Positions 48,361 through 61,222 are shown, numbered from the stretch's first letter. The stretch is 64,000 nucleotides of DNA from Rhipidocladum racemiflorum (GCA_036346355.1 CM070580.1:64620854-64684853), one strand, 5' to 3'. Numbers and translations are program-made. Notes: generated by a model from the sequence alone, not told the origin.

Positions 48361-48689
48361 CTTTTACCTAGGAGAATTCTTATTGTTCATCAGGAAGAAG
48401 AACTGCCGTGGAAGAAGAGCCACTACAGGAATTCATTCTGTAGCGCATACGAAATATAATAGAAGTCAGCATATCTAGGAATACAATTTCCCTCCACTTG
48501 TCCTATTTCCCTCCATTTTTTGTCCTCCCCAATATGATTTCCCTCTCTTTTTTATATCTAATCCCAGATATTACGCTATGGACCCCACCTTCCATAGAGA
48601 GTAAATCCCCACATATACCAATACGTATACCAATCAGAAGCGGTATACTTGCCGCTAACCGCCCGTAGAAATCACTCCTCCCATAGAAA
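48361..48689. other. Spacer
   Basis: It is AT- and CT-rich with no gene. A run of TTTCCCTCC motifs lies near 48488-48545. Confidence 0.5.
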
Positions 48690-49030
48690 TCGCCTCGCCT
48701 TAGTAATCACCCTGCCCTTAGAAATCTTCGCCGGCGGCTGGCCTCCACGTCTCCAAATTCCACCCTGACCTGAGAAATCTCCGACGGTACCCTTCCACGC
48801 ACACCTCCACGTCTCCAATCTCCACCGACGCAATAGCAGAGCGCTGCCGCCCCTGTGCTGGCCGGTGGTGGCAGCCGGCGCACCGCTCATCCGCTTCCGC
48901 TGTGCCGGTGGTGGCGGCGGCGACCGCTCATCCGCTCGCCTGTGGCCTGTGGTGGCGGCGGCGCACCGCTCATCCGCCTGTCTTTGGGCGGTGGTGGCGG
49001 CCGGCGATCCGCCTCCCGCTGTGCGAGTAG
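48690..49030 (+). promoter_or_regulatory. GC-rich block with about 50-bp tandem repeats
   Basis: Three to four imperfect copies of a unit containing GGTGGTGGCGGC then CACCGCTCATCCGC lie at 48860-49020. Both strands are open, which comes from the repeat and not from coding. It lies about 650 bp upstream of the plus-strand gene and mirrors the GC-rich block at 45770-46150. Confidence 0.45.
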
Positions 49031-49681
49031 TAAGCCAATTCAATCATGTTATTTATTTGCGCCTCATGTCTTCAAGCTACGCTGAACTTAATTGAAATTG
49101 GTCTGTAAATATTTGTTAGCTAATAGTATATGTCAGCTAGTTAGTCTGATTAGGTTCTTCATTCATATCAAAGTTACTGATTAGGGACACGTACTGACAG
49201 AATTTTGCTTAACTCGAGTAGTTGAAGTATTGATAATTAAATCAGAGGTCACATACTGGTTTTGAATTGAGGCTTTTATAAGACATACATGCACAAGGAT
49301 ATAATTAAGATGAAGGTCCATATAAGTGAATTAATGGTCTACTTAAAATCTTAGCGTCAGAATCATCTTTGAAGTTTACAGTAATTCAGATTCGATTCTT
49401 AGCCTTCCCAATTGTTTTGGATCAACCATTAGATACATATATACTGATTCGATTCTTGTACTCCTTTCTTATAATCAAATATCATTTTAAAACTTATGTA
49501 TTGAGGGTCCTACAGAATATAAGGGTACAGGTCAGTACTTAGAGCAGAGAATAACTGAGCTGAATAAACTTCAATTTAACTTGAGACCTGGTAACTTAAA
49601 TTCTCAGATCGATCAATTGAGTTTGTTACTTTTGGTCAGGCTAGGAGTTTCGGTTCAGTTTTGCTTCCTTGCAATCTGGAC
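49031..49681. other. AT-rich region upstream of the plus-strand CACTA gene
   Basis: No coding signal; possibly a leader intron between the GC-rich block and the ATG at 49682. Confidence 0.5.
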
Positions 49682-52600
49682 ATGGCAAGGGGTAGGAGAA
49701 AGCGCACAATTCAAAGCTTTGAAGAATACATGTCAGAGGAGCAACTTGGGCAAGGTAGTCCTCAGAAACATGTGGCAGCATCTAATATTCATCCTAGTAC
49801 TGGTGCAGACCAATTAGATACCGATACTGCCTTCGAGGTTAATGTCCAAGGTATGTACCAATCTATTATATTTAATTTGTTGGCTTTCACATTTACTTTA
49901 GGCAATCTATAGTATTTAACAACAAAGACCAGATCGCTGTCGATTCACAGTTTTATTGATGCTTTAACAGCTTCTAATGGAGGAGACCAATTAGATAGGG
50001 AAGGTGATATTGAGGTTAATGTCCAAGGTAGTGAACAAGAAATTATTTTTAATTTTGATATTGAGGTGAATGATCAAATTTTGATCATTCAATCTTTTTT
50101 TTCCCAATGCAACACTGCATAGATGAAACTGAGGAGATAGCAAAGCGTGGAAAGACAAAACTAAAAGATGTCTGAACCTTCCTAGAGGCCACAGGATTGT
50201 AGTTGCATGTAATGAGCTCGACCAGCCGATTGGAGAAGAGGCAGGAGTTCTTGGAAAATTCCTTGGCATGGTTGCTAGGAATGGGTGCTTGTGTAGCTTG
50301 GGTTACAAGGATTGGAGACTTCTGATAGGAAAGAAAGAAAGAAACACCAATGAACAAAAATAAGAACGATATACTTAAGCAAGTAAAGGTATGTAAATTT
50401 TATTTGACATCATATAATCTTGTTTGCTAACCTTTAAGACTAAACTTTCATATGCCTTTTGTAATTGGTATGTAGATGAGATTCCTTTACCGCATGGAAA
50501 AATGGATATTGCGAACCATTGAGAGAGATGGAGGCAAAGACAAGTCCAATCAAATCTGTGTATTTTGACGCGCATAAGAGTAAGGAAGCTAATTATAGCA
50601 ATGTTCCTCAAGGTGTAATTGTTGATCAGTGGATCGCGCTTGTCAATAATTGGATGACCCAGAAGGCACAGGTACATGGCTATTAGTACACTCATCATTT
50701 ACTGATTTCTCTAAAACAACATCTAAGAAACTTATATAGCATTATTTACTCATTCTATGGTAGGATATAAGTGAGACAAATAGGATAAACTGTACAAAAA
50801 AGAAGTCAATCCATACAGCTGGAACAAAGAGTTTCGCTCGAAACAGAGAGGAGTTGGTAATTCTTTTAGAATTATAGTTGTTTACACCTTGCTGCATCCA
50901 TATATCATACAACGACATACATTCTTTTCCTCATTGATACTCATTAATTTACTTGTTCAATAGAGGGAAAAAGATCCTGAAAAGAAGTACCCTCACAGGG
51001 CTGTTTTGTATATCCATACACACCAGAGTAACAGGGAGAAGAACACAAATGCGCACGTGGTATTCTTTTTGTGAAAGGCTGGATTCTTCGATTATTTACA
51101 GTACTATTTCTATATAAATTAATCAGTACCTTATTGCTTTTGCAAGGGTGATTTGAAGGAGCTTTTAGCACAACAACCGGACTTAGCTGACACTAGTCTA
51201 GGAAAGGATGCATGGAAAGGAGATGCACTAAATCAAATATTAGGAGAAGAGAAGCATGGGCATGTTCATGGTTTGGGCCTTGTTCCAAATCCAAATCAAG
51301 TTTTCGACCACCCAACTTCAAGGCAACTAAAGCATCTGAATTTGACTTCGTTGGATGCAACATCAAGTGAAGATGTAGTATCTCTCAGACTACAAATCGA
51401 AAAGCTTGGACATCGTTTGCAGAATCAAGATGCTACTATACAAGAGTTGCAACATAAGACAAGAAGCTTGGAACAGAAACAAAACCCGCAGGTACATTTG
51501 AAGAACTTGTTCAGTTAGCATTTTCTGTACTAAAATATTTTCGTGCTATCACAGGGTTGTTTAGATGATGATTTGTCGACACCAAGAAATGGATTTTGCG
51601 TTGATGAGCCCAATTCGAAACGCAAAGTATGGATCTATGTGGAAAATTAACAAAACTTATCTTTTTTGTAACATTATAATTGTAATAGCTGATTCTATTT
51701 CATATTCTTTTATCTACCAACAGCGACTATATGCTCACCCTAAAAGGCAAGAATTTAGGATGGTTGATGAACTGAATGACGAGTATGAGGACCTACAGCC
51801 ACATTACAAATGTTATCGTACTGCAGATAAGGTTCGCACACCTAACTCAACATGGATGAAAAAGAATATATTATGTTTGTATTATTTGTATATACCAATT
51901 TTCCTCTACTAGATTTCAGATTTCCTAACATTTGTTTCATAATAGAACAGAGAGAGTGTGGATTATGCATTTCTTGCTATGTGCTGTAGCAATTGTTTGA
52001 GTCAGACTACACTTGCTTTAATTTTCTCAAAATTGGTTTAATAACAGGCCAAACCAAAGCAGACCCACACTGATATTAGATTAGACAAAAGCAACTGTAC
52101 TACTACTGTAGGCAAGGTGATAGTGTGATTGTTTTATTAATTGAATTTCATCAAATTATCAAGTGTTGTAAGTAATATAGTATAGTATACATTACAGGCC
52201 ATGGACCAGGAAACAACTACCAATCCCTCAAATCATGATTCATCTAAGTACCAGGTAAACATTTATTCGCAATAGTTCCTGGGCTGCTTTGGTTTGCATT
52301 TACTCAAAAATAATATACTTTTGTAGAAACATCAGCATGGAAGTACAAATTGTTCAGCTGACAATTCACTGGTATGCGTGCTTGATTCATTCCAAACATC
52401 ATGTTTCTAATATATATTTATTTATATTAGCACTCTTTTGTCTGTGAACTAGGTTGGCACTACAAAGATTCTTAATGAGTGGAAAAATAGGAACAAGCGT
52501 GTTGCCCTTGCTACTATACTTAGTTGTGATCCAACACGAAACTTGAAGGTGTTCAATTAGGCAAACAATTTTGGATGGTGCGTGTCAAGATTCCAATTAA

Positions 52601-52690
52601 AGATGATGAACCACCGATACGACCATGCAAAAACTTCAAGGTTATCGGGACGTGACGAAAGTCCTATAGCATGGCCTTCAACTTTTGTAT
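49682..52690 (+). pseudogene. Transposase_24-type (Ptta/En/Spm, TnpA-like) CACTA gene
   Basis: The start MARGRRKRTIQSFEEYMSEE is at 49682; the ATG 21 bp upstream in frame is less likely. Exons follow in order: an acidic repeat (DQLDTDTAFEVNVQ and DQLDREGDIEVNVQ), then HRIVVACNELDQPIGEEAGV with GMVARNGCLCSLGYKDWRLL (about 50190-50340). Next come HKSKEANYSNVPQG, HTAGTKSFARNREE, a coiled coil (SLRLQIEKLGHRLQNQDATI, about 51380-51440) and VQLGKQFWMVRVKIPIKDDE with PIAWPSTF. GT/AG-like borders separate most exons. A stop near 50171 and frame breaks near 52550 and 52655 show decay. TnpA-type proteins bind subterminal repeats. Confidence 0.78.
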
Positions 52691-53759
52691 GCTCCTTCCT
52701 GTTACTTAAAAGGACTTTATTTCTCCTATCTATTGCATTGTACTAAAGTATTCCAATTCCTTTTGTAGATTGAAAAGATAAATGCATGATTCCATCGATT
52801 CACCATCAATGCAGGGATTTCGATTTATTTGAGCACAAGGTGATGTTTCTATCGATTTTGAATTTAGCATTTATCTTTCTTGCTTCTTAGATAATGTTTA
52901 TGTTTTTTTTATCTAGTGGTGCCATTAGATTATCACATATTGTGCTGTAGTTCAATTATTGAATGATGTTTTTGACAAAATATTGACACTTGCAATGAAA
53001 TAAAAGATTGAATGCAAGATGGATTTTGTCAACGCTATGATGGGTTTCTTTCAGCCCTGCTACATATTAAGTTCTAAGCAAATTCATTTTTTTGGGACAT
53101 GATTGAAGGTTAAAATCAAAGCTTCCCGTAAGCTAAGCAAGTGTTTTAGGGTTATGGATTGTGCTTGAATTTGAGAAGCTACAATGAACTGTTAGTCCTT
53201 GTAATTGTGCTCCTTTTTCTACAATAATTCACTTTGCCATTCCTGTTGATGATTTTTGGTGACATGCTTCTTCTCGACTAATCATTGTTCAACCACCACA
53301 ATGCAGGTTGATCTGAATTCAAGTCATGGGTGCAATTCTAGTCGCAGTGTCTTGGACTAATGAGCTCGCATTCATATAAGGAACCTGATCTATGAGCTAT
53401 GTAGTACGACATGACATGGTTGTGTCAAACTAAGTGGTAGATGTAGTATCTCTGTAATGCAACAATTTGATAACTAAGTGGTGGATGGAACTCTGTAATG
53501 CGACATTTTTTTTAATATAGTATTGATTTGCGCTTATTTGCAATGTGTGCCTAGGAAATTATCTTGAATTCTTCAAATACATGGCACATGAATAATATAT
53601 TTATTTGTCTCCAAATAAAAATAATTACAAATATTGTTGCTTACATGGTTTATTCCTTGCTACGCATATAAGCATTGCCACAAGTACAATCTATATGTTG
53701 CAACAAGCTATAGAAGGCTATTCATCCATAGGTTGTACAAACATATATAAGCGTTGCCA
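52691..53759. other. CACTA right non-coding region
   Basis: AT-rich 3' flank of the TnpA-like gene. It has no recognised domain; it probably contains the transcript end. Confidence 0.5.
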
Positions 53760-53956
53760 TAGCCCATCAATATCCGTTGCAGCTTAGCAACGGTTATTAA
53801 TAGGACTTACCAACGCATAATTAAGTGTTGCAGTATACCCTAGCAACGCCACTTTAGGCAACGCATAATTATGCGTTGGTATAGACCCTAGCATCGCATA
53901 TACGGGCTTTTAACAACGCATATATGCGTTGCAAAAGGGGGGGTCATTTTGTAGTG
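53760..53956. repeat. Right subterminal repeats and TIR of the CACTA
   Basis: Multiple copies of CAACGCATAATTATGCGTTG-like motifs, several palindromic (53855-53877 and 53914-53931), end in TTTTGTAGTG. The GCGTTGC core matches the left end. Confidence 0.88.
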
Positions 53957-53959
53957 CCA
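53957..53959. repeat. Target site duplication CCA, right copy
   Basis: It is identical to 39757-39759. Confidence 0.93.
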
Positions 53960-56900
53960 CTAAGACTGTGGTCAGAGGCAGAGTCAATCATGTCACCACA
54001 GATGCCCTTCAGAATGCTTCAGACGTCGTGCTGGGTAAGTTACTTGTCAACTCAGTCCTTGCAACAGTTTTGTTTGACTCTAGAGCTTCGCATTCATTCG
54101 TCTCTCAAGGTTTTGCTGCTGAAAATGATTTACAGACTGTGGATCTGAAATGCATGCTTTTAGTTCAAACCCCTAGGTCAAAACTCCAAACTAAAGTAGG
54201 ATGTTCTGGGGTAAGAATATTAATAGGTGGGGTAGAATTCCTAGCAAACCTCATAATATTGGAGACCCAGACTCTAGATGTTATCTTGGGAATGGATTGG
54301 TTATCCAAGTACACGGTTGTGTTGGACTGTGGACAAAGAGTCATATCAGTTGAGAGCCCTTGCGGATGAAAAGTGGAGATCCAAGTCACCGCCGTTCGTG
54401 ATGGGCAGTTGACGGTCAACAATGCGAAGGCAGTCAGCATTGAAGAAGTTCCAGTAGTGAACGAGTACCCGAACGTTTTTCTGGAAGATTAACCTGGTAT
54501 GCCACCAGATAGAGATATAGAGTTTGTAATTGAGTTAGTACCTGGTACAGCACCGATAGCAAAGGGACCTTGTCGGATGTCAACCGAGGAGTTGGTAGAG
54601 ATGAAGAAGCATCTCAAGGAGCTGATGGAAAAAGGATTCATCAGACCTAGTTCGTCGCCATGGGGAGCGCCTGTTTTGTTCGTCAAGAAGAAGGACGGGA
54701 GTTTCAAGATGTCCATTGATAACCGTGCACTCAATGAAGTCACCGTGAAGAACAAGTACCCGCTACCCAGGATCGATGATCTGTTTGACCAGCTAAGAGG
54801 AGCTGGAGTTTTCTCTAAGATTGATCTGAGGTTAGGATATCACCAGTTGAAGATCTGATCAGAGGATATTCCGAAGACCGCATTCTCGTCAAGATATGGA
54901 CATTACGAGTTCACTGTTATGTCCTTTGGTTTGACGAATGCGCCAGCTTATTTCATGAATATGATGAACAAGGTTTTCAAGAAATATTTGGACAAGTTTG
55001 TAGTCGTGTTCATAGATGACATTTTGGTCTACTCCAAGACCAGAGAAGAGCATGCAGAACACCTGAGGCTAGCTTTGGAGAAACTTAGGGAACAACAACT
55101 CTTCGCCAAATTCAGCAAGTGTGATTTCTGGAAAGACAAGGTAGAGTTCCTTGGACATGTCATGACCGTAGAAGGAGTTGCAGTAAACTCAAGCAAGGTG
55201 GAAGCCGTGTTACATTGGGAACAGCCGAAGACAGTAACCTAGATCCGTAGTTTTCTGGGGATGGCTGGCTACTACCGCCGTTTCATTGAAGGCTTTTCAA
55301 CGATTGCGAGACCCCTTACGCAATTGTTGAAAAAGGAGAAGAGATTTACATGGACACCAGAGTGCGAGAAGGGCTTCCAGGAGCTGAAGAAGCGATTGAC
55401 ATCAGCACCGGTGTTAGTTCTACCAGATGTTAATCAGAGCTTCGATATATACTGTGATACATCGCGCCAAGGACTTGGATGCGTGCTGGTGCAGAACAGA
55501 AAGGTCGTTGCATATGCATCAAAGCAGTTGAGGCCGCATGAAGAGAACTACCCGACGCATGACCTGGAGTTAGCTGTCGTAGTGCATGCTTTAAAGTTGT
55601 GGCGTCACTATTTGATTGGAAATAGATGTGAAGTGTATACAGACCATAAAAGCCTTAAATACATATTCACCCAATCGGACTTGAACATGAGGCAGAGGAG
55701 ATGGTTGGAACTAATCAAGGACTATAATGTTGGAATCCATTACCATCCCAGAAAGGCCAATGTGGTGGCCGATGCTCTGAGTCGGAAAAGCCATACCGTG
55801 AATATGATGATAGCAGAGGATCAGGGTGAGCTATGTAAGGAATTTCAGAAGATGAAGCTGGAGGTTGTATCGGAAGGATTTTTAGCTGCATTGGAAGTAA
55901 AGCCTACTCTGGAGGATCAGATCCGAGAAGGACAGAAGGACGATTGCAAGGTTCAGAGAATTAAGTCCAAGATGGAGGAAGGCAAGGCAAAAGACTTCAG
56001 ATTCGATGAGCAAGGCACGTTGTGGATAAAGTAACGTATCTGTGTGCCGAACAAGAAGGAACTGAAACAGTTGATTCTAGAAGAAGCCCATGATTCCAAG
56101 TATTCCATTCATCCAGGAAGTGCCAAAATGTATCAAGACCTGAAGGAAAGATTCTGGTGGCCGAGCATGAAACGCGAGGTTGCCGAACATGTTGCGTTAT
56201 GCGACATATGTCAGAGAGTCAAGGCAATGCATCAGAGGCCAGCAGGATTGCTACAGCCGCTAAAGATACCTGAGTGGAAGTGGGAGGAAATCGGTATGGA
56301 CTTCATTACCGGTTTGCCGAAGACTCAAGGAGGATATGATTCCATATGGGTCATCGTGGACCGTTTGACTAAAGTCGCTCATTTTATCCCTGTAAAGACC
56401 ACTTACTCAAGAGATAAGTTAGCAGAATTGTACATGACCAGGATCGTTTATTTGCATGGAGTGCCGAAGAAGATTGTATCGGACAGAGGTACCCAATTTA
56501 CCTCAAGATTCTGGAATAAGCTACATGAAGCCATGGGGACCCGTTTGAACTTCAGTACAGCATATCATCCGCAGACGGATGGACAGACTGAAAGAGTTAA
56601 TCAGATTCTGGAGGATATGCTAAGAGCTTGTGCATTGTCTTATGCTACCTCTTGGGATAAGAGTCTGCCATATGCTGGGTTCAGCTACAATAATAGCTAT
56701 TAGACCAGTATACAGATGTCACCTTTTGAGGCACTGTATGGTCGGCCTTGTCGAACGCCGTTGAACTGGAATGAGACGGGTGAACGACATGTCTTCGGAC
56801 CATATATTCTTCAAGAAGCCGAAGAGCAGATTGCCATGATCCGAGAAAGACTGAAGATAGCTCAGTCGAGACAGAAAAGTTACGAGGATAACCGTCGCCG

Positions 56901-57345
56901 AGACCTGAGTTTTGAACCGGAGGATTTTGTTTATCTCAGAGTTACCCCTCTCAAGGGAGTTAAAAGGTTCCATGCGAAAGGGAAACTCGCTCCGCGTTAT
57001 GTTGAACCATTTAAGGTTTTGAGCCGCAGAGGCGAAGTTGCATACCAGTTGGAGTTGCCACAATCGTTGGCGGGAGTGCACGATGTGTTCCACGTGTCCC
57101 AACTAAAGAAGTGTCTTCGAGTACTAGATGAAAAAACACCGTTAGAGTCAATAGAGCTGCAGGAAGATCTGACTTACAAGGAACACCCGGTGAAGATTTT
57201 GGACACGATGGATCGAGAGACCAAGAATAAGTCAACCCGCTTATGCAGAGTCCAGTGGAGCAACCATGCCGAAAGTGAAGCGACTTGGGAGCGCGAGGAG
57301 GATTTGAGAAAAGAATTTCCAAACCTATTCCTTAGTCAGCCCTGA
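53957..57345 (+). pseudogene. RIRE3-like pol with chromodomain, one frame with six stops
   Basis: The whole stretch stays in one frame, broken by stops at 54367, 54490, 54856, 55240, 56032 and 56701. Protease carries DSRAS where the family has DSG (GGA to AGA), so it is inactive. RT has VFIDDILVYSK (about 55008-55040), RNase H has HPRKANVVADALSRK, and integrase has the HHCC region (CDICQ), GMDFI, SDRGTQFTS and HPQTDGQTERVNQ with all three acidic residues. A GPY/F-like module and a chromodomain (VQWSNHAESEATWE, 57180-57340) end the protein. Three stops (54367, 54856, 56701) fit single C-to-T changes. Confidence 0.93.
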
Positions 57346-57368
57346 ATCTCGGGGTCAAGATTCTGTTA

Positions 57369-57380
57369 AGGAGGGAGGTT
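57369..57380 (+). other. Polypurine tract
   Basis: AGGAGGGAGGTT abuts the LTR start TGTAACACCC, matching the tract of the minus-strand copy. Confidence 0.88.
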
Positions 57381-57957
57381 TGTAACACCCCAATTTTTGC
57401 TTTTCATGAATTTAAATGAAATTTTGTACTTTTGAGAATTTGTGGAATTTTCTGGGATTTATTTGGATTTAATTTGCATTTATTCCCTTTTGAGATAAGT
57501 AAATAATTAAAAGTTATAAATAAAATTTGTTGGAAATATTTTATTTGAGTCCAAAATGTCCTAAAATATTTTCTAGAATTTTTTTGGAATTTTTCAGAGT
57601 CATTTACTATTTTTGCCGAATTAAATAAGGCTTCAGCGATTTTATTCTCTATTAAAATTCTTCGGGTCAAGTACTGCTGGTCCAACCCGAGTCAGACCCG
57701 AGTTCGACCTGAACCGGACCCGCGCCACTTGACTCGAGCCAGCCGCGTCGCCCGGACTAACCCTAAACCTAACCCTGCACCGCCCAATCTCGATCGAACG
57801 GTTGCAAGCCAGCCGCGTCACGTGCGCGCGGAGGCCGTCCGATCGCGACACGTGGATGGCATCCTGCCGTCGTCTCCACCCGAAATCGGCTCGGACTGCG
57901 CCGCCGCGCCGTTTCCGAGTTGGTTAGGGTTCGCGAAAAGCACAGACGCCGAAACCC

Positions 57958-57966
57958 TATTTAAGG
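57958..57966 (+). promoter_or_regulatory. TATA-like box of the 3' LTR
   Basis: CTATTTAAG follows GAAACC in the GC-rich segment, in the same relative place as in the other copies. Confidence 0.45.
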
Positions 57967-60291
57967 ACTTGACCCCGCCACCGTGTCGCCCTTCCTCGCG
58001 CGTCTCTTTTTCCCTAGCTAATCGCGCCCGAGCTGCCACCGTTCTCTCACAATCGCTCACCGAAGTAGGGGAGGGTTCCGCTTCGGTTTTGCATGTGCGC
58101 CACCGCGTTCGAGGTCAGGCCCGGAGCCCCCACGTCGTGCCGCACCTCGAAGCGCCGTCCCGTAGAACGTCTTCCTCGGTTCCGGCCACACCTCACCGCC
58201 GCATCTTCATCAACGCCCGCGAGCTCCGTCCGCCGTTGGATCCGCATAGGACCGTCGAGGTTAGCCCACGTACATCTTGAATCCTAGAGATCAGATGCAA
58301 TGATAGCCGTAGGATCTAACTTGGGCGGGTAGGATTGAGCCACGTAGTGCATAACAGCATTGACTTAGGCTAGATCTCGGCCGTAGATTTGAATTTGGAC
58401 GGATCGGATTAAATCGCGTAGTTCGCTTTAGATTTGTTAGTAACCGTTGGATTCAGATCCAAAGGCCCGGATCGAGCCACATGCTCAACACCGAGTCATG
58501 CCACGTCACTTGGTTCGCCGCTGCGTGAAGTTGATCCGCGCCGTCGGATTTCAAACGAACGCACGGGATCTCTCCAAACCCTAGCCAACCCGAAGCTGCC
58601 ATGTAGCCTAGCCACATCACCGTATCAGAACCGTTCGGCCGAGCCCCGCTGACGTCAGCGATGACGTCAGCAGTGAGTCCCACGTGTCAGCGACACTGTA
58701 CCCATGGACTAGGTCCACGGTGGACCGAGTCCATGGACCGGCCGACGTCAAGCTGACGTCATAATTCGATTTTTCGATAGAAAAATAATTCAGTGGAAAT
58801 TCAAAATCCACGCTGACATCATAATTCGATTTTTCAATAGAAAAATAAATGAATTAATTCGATTTATTCTTTTATTTGATTTTTCAAACTTCAAACGCTT
58901 ATAACTTTTGTGTTTTAACTCCGATTTGAGTGATTCCAATTTCTAAATTTTTATAAAATTGAGCTCTTTTTAATGGTGAATTTTATTTGAATTTTTGGAT
59001 AATTTATGTATACTGTTTATTTATTTATTGCTATTTGCACACGCTATGAGTAGACGTTGAAGTGCCCGAAGGCTTAGAAGGTGAAGTTTTGACCCAGGAG
59101 CCAACTCAAGACCAAGAACAAGTACTTTTTGAAGGCAAGTTATGCTTTGACCATATTGTTCCCACTTTGGAAATTATTTTGATTCAAATTATTGCATGAT
59201 AATTTAATTAGAAAATGCTTTAATTGATTCTGGAAATTAGTTAAATGCCAATTTGCTGTATTCCACCTTGACATAAATAATTGTATGCCATGACCCCTTT
59301 GTCACCCTAGTCTGGTTTAAGTAGTTGGACATTATTAAGTTGCCAACATGGGTATTTAGACCATTGTAGTGAAATGCTTAGCCTCGCTACATAGTCATGA
59401 CATGATTTTGGATAATTACATGTTAATATTGACTTAATGAGATATGGAACCTGTTTTGGGAGTAGTGTCATGTGTTATTAATGTTGATGGCACGTGGTGC
59501 ATGGTAATCAACTGGGTTTGATAAATGCTTTAGACCGGGGCAAGTGGCAAGAGTAATCTGGTTGTCCATGAGTGGCACTGGTAATGTCGTTTTGGTTCTT
59601 CGGCAGTCTTGCCTTGGTCACTCTAAGGACTTAACCTTGCAAGCCTTTGATCTGAGTCAAACATGCAACCACATGTCTGTAATGGGGTGGACCTAGTTGA
59701 ATAAGTTGCTAATAACTTGCTTGTGGAACCTCAGGGTGTCAACTACACCTTTTGTGTAGTTGTAAGGGGGAGCGTACTGGGGCAATGGCTAGGTACCCAT
59801 CTAATGGTTGGTTGGCCTAGACTTTGCCTTTGCTAAGGGAAGGGCTAGTGCACAACAACCGGGGAGGTCCACTTGTGTAGTTAGAGGCTTTCGAAAGACT
59901 TTGTTACGGACACTCGCCTTTGTGGTGTTTGGCTGTATCTTGTGGGTAAAGTGCATAACCTCTGCAGAGTGTACAACCTATTTGAATAGCCGAGTCCACG
60001 GTATTGGACACTGCTCGGGGATTACAGTCAAGGGTTAGATTTTCATGAAAATAACTTGGTTTGGAATCAGTTGGGTTGGAAATGAGAATTGGTCTTAGGT
60101 TGTGAAATGATTTACTTGTGAAATGTTTGTGAAAGTTATTATCTGTTAATATTGTTTTATTGCTTTGCAATCTATTACTGTATTTACACATACTGCTTTT
60201 CTGCAAATATACCTGTTAGCCTATCCTTTGTGATATGCCATGCATATAGAATATTAGCTTGCATTCTGTGCATGACTTGCTGAGTACCAAG

Positions 60292-60296
60292 TACTC
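60292..60296. repeat. Target site duplication TACTC, left copy
   Basis: It is repeated at 61223-61227. Uninterrupted LTR copies carry a single TACTC here. Confidence 0.9.
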
Positions 60297-61222
60297 TGAT
60301 GAGGACATCACTCCTATGCATACGACCGAGCCTCCTCCAGTTGTGATGCAAGGACCCATCACAAGAGCACGAGCACAGCAATTGAATCAACAGGTGAGCT
60401 CGTTCCTAAGTGCCCGTGCAGATACTTGTGAGGATGGTATGCTACCTAATGATATTATTGATTATCTTGTACTTAGGAACTTTGGAGAGGACCATGAAGG
60501 CCTTGGAAACCAGAAAGGACCAGGAGGGAGGCAAGGAGGGTGTCCAAGTCAAGTTGGAGGTTCAATTCATCTCGGAGTCGACTACCTCGGCCACCAGGAG
60601 CAGCGTTCACTAAAATTGTCGCCCAGGCCACAAACGGGCTCCGATTTTGATGATCCACATATGCATCGAAAGCTAAGGAGATAAACTTTACAATGGCACC
60701 AGTTTCAGGTCATTTGGACTTCGGAGTCGACGGGAATTTACGTTGCAAGCTGGCGGACAGAATCTGTCTCAGGGTGCTGCGTCACCAATTTGGGCCGTTG
60801 GCCCATGTATCGTGTTGGAGTCCATCACGGACACGTCTAGGGTTTCTAGGATGTCCCCTAGCCTTTATATCTAGTAGCCGCCGCTAGGGTTTGATTTGGG
60901 TTTTGCTTAGATTAATTCTGTCTTTCAACAGTGTTGCCGTTCATCGGTTTGTGAGACCCCAACTCGTGAGCTTCATCCTCAATTTCAAATTCAGTTGCAT
61001 CTTTCTTGTTCTTGTTTGTGTTCTCGATTCATTGGCAGGGATTAGCCTTCGTGGCGAGGTCAACCGGGCAGCGCACGGTTGATAACCAGAGGACGCGTGG
61101 TGCTGTGATTGCAGGGGTTTTTGATCGTGTCGATCAAGAAGCCGGATCGTATGTGTCTCGCGCCGCCTAATCGACTTATCCTCCACCTGACGGAAGTTCG
61201 GGCATCCCTCTACACCCCATCA
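60297..61222 (+). mobile_element. 926-bp solo LTR of a third retrotransposon family
   Basis: It starts TGATGAGGACATCACTCC and ends CACCCCATCA, with TG and CA ends inside a short inverted repeat (TGATG and CATCA), and 5-bp TSDs. A frame near its start encodes MQGPITRARAQQLNQQVSSF and MLPNDIIDYLVLRNFGED. This resembles the C-terminal end of a grass gypsy polyprotein, so in its parent family pol probably runs into the LTR. A TATATC-type promoter (CTTTATATC near 60861) lies downstream. Confidence 0.85.

Larger units (their letters stand above)
39760..53956. mobile_element. 14.2-kb CACTA (En/Spm) element with both genes
   Basis: The ends are CACTACAACAGGAACACCCC and, read from the right, CACTACAAAATGACCCCCCC. 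CCA flanks both sides. Subterminal motifs around GCGTTGC occur at both ends. It carries a TNP2-type transposase on the minus strand (41348-44871) and a Transposase_24-type gene on the plus strand (49682-52690), arranged divergently. Removal together with one CCA rejoins gag and pol in frame. The genes have several frame breaks, so autonomy is doubtful. Confidence 0.95.

Noticed and set aside
48672..49095. Ala/Arg-rich proteins from long frames on both strands
   Set aside because: They arise from GC-rich tandem repeats, open in several frames at once.
60259..60684. A separate protein-coding gene
   Set aside because: The frame starts in flanking LTR sequence and crosses the border of the inserted solo LTR at 60297; it is the remnant of a polyprotein end.
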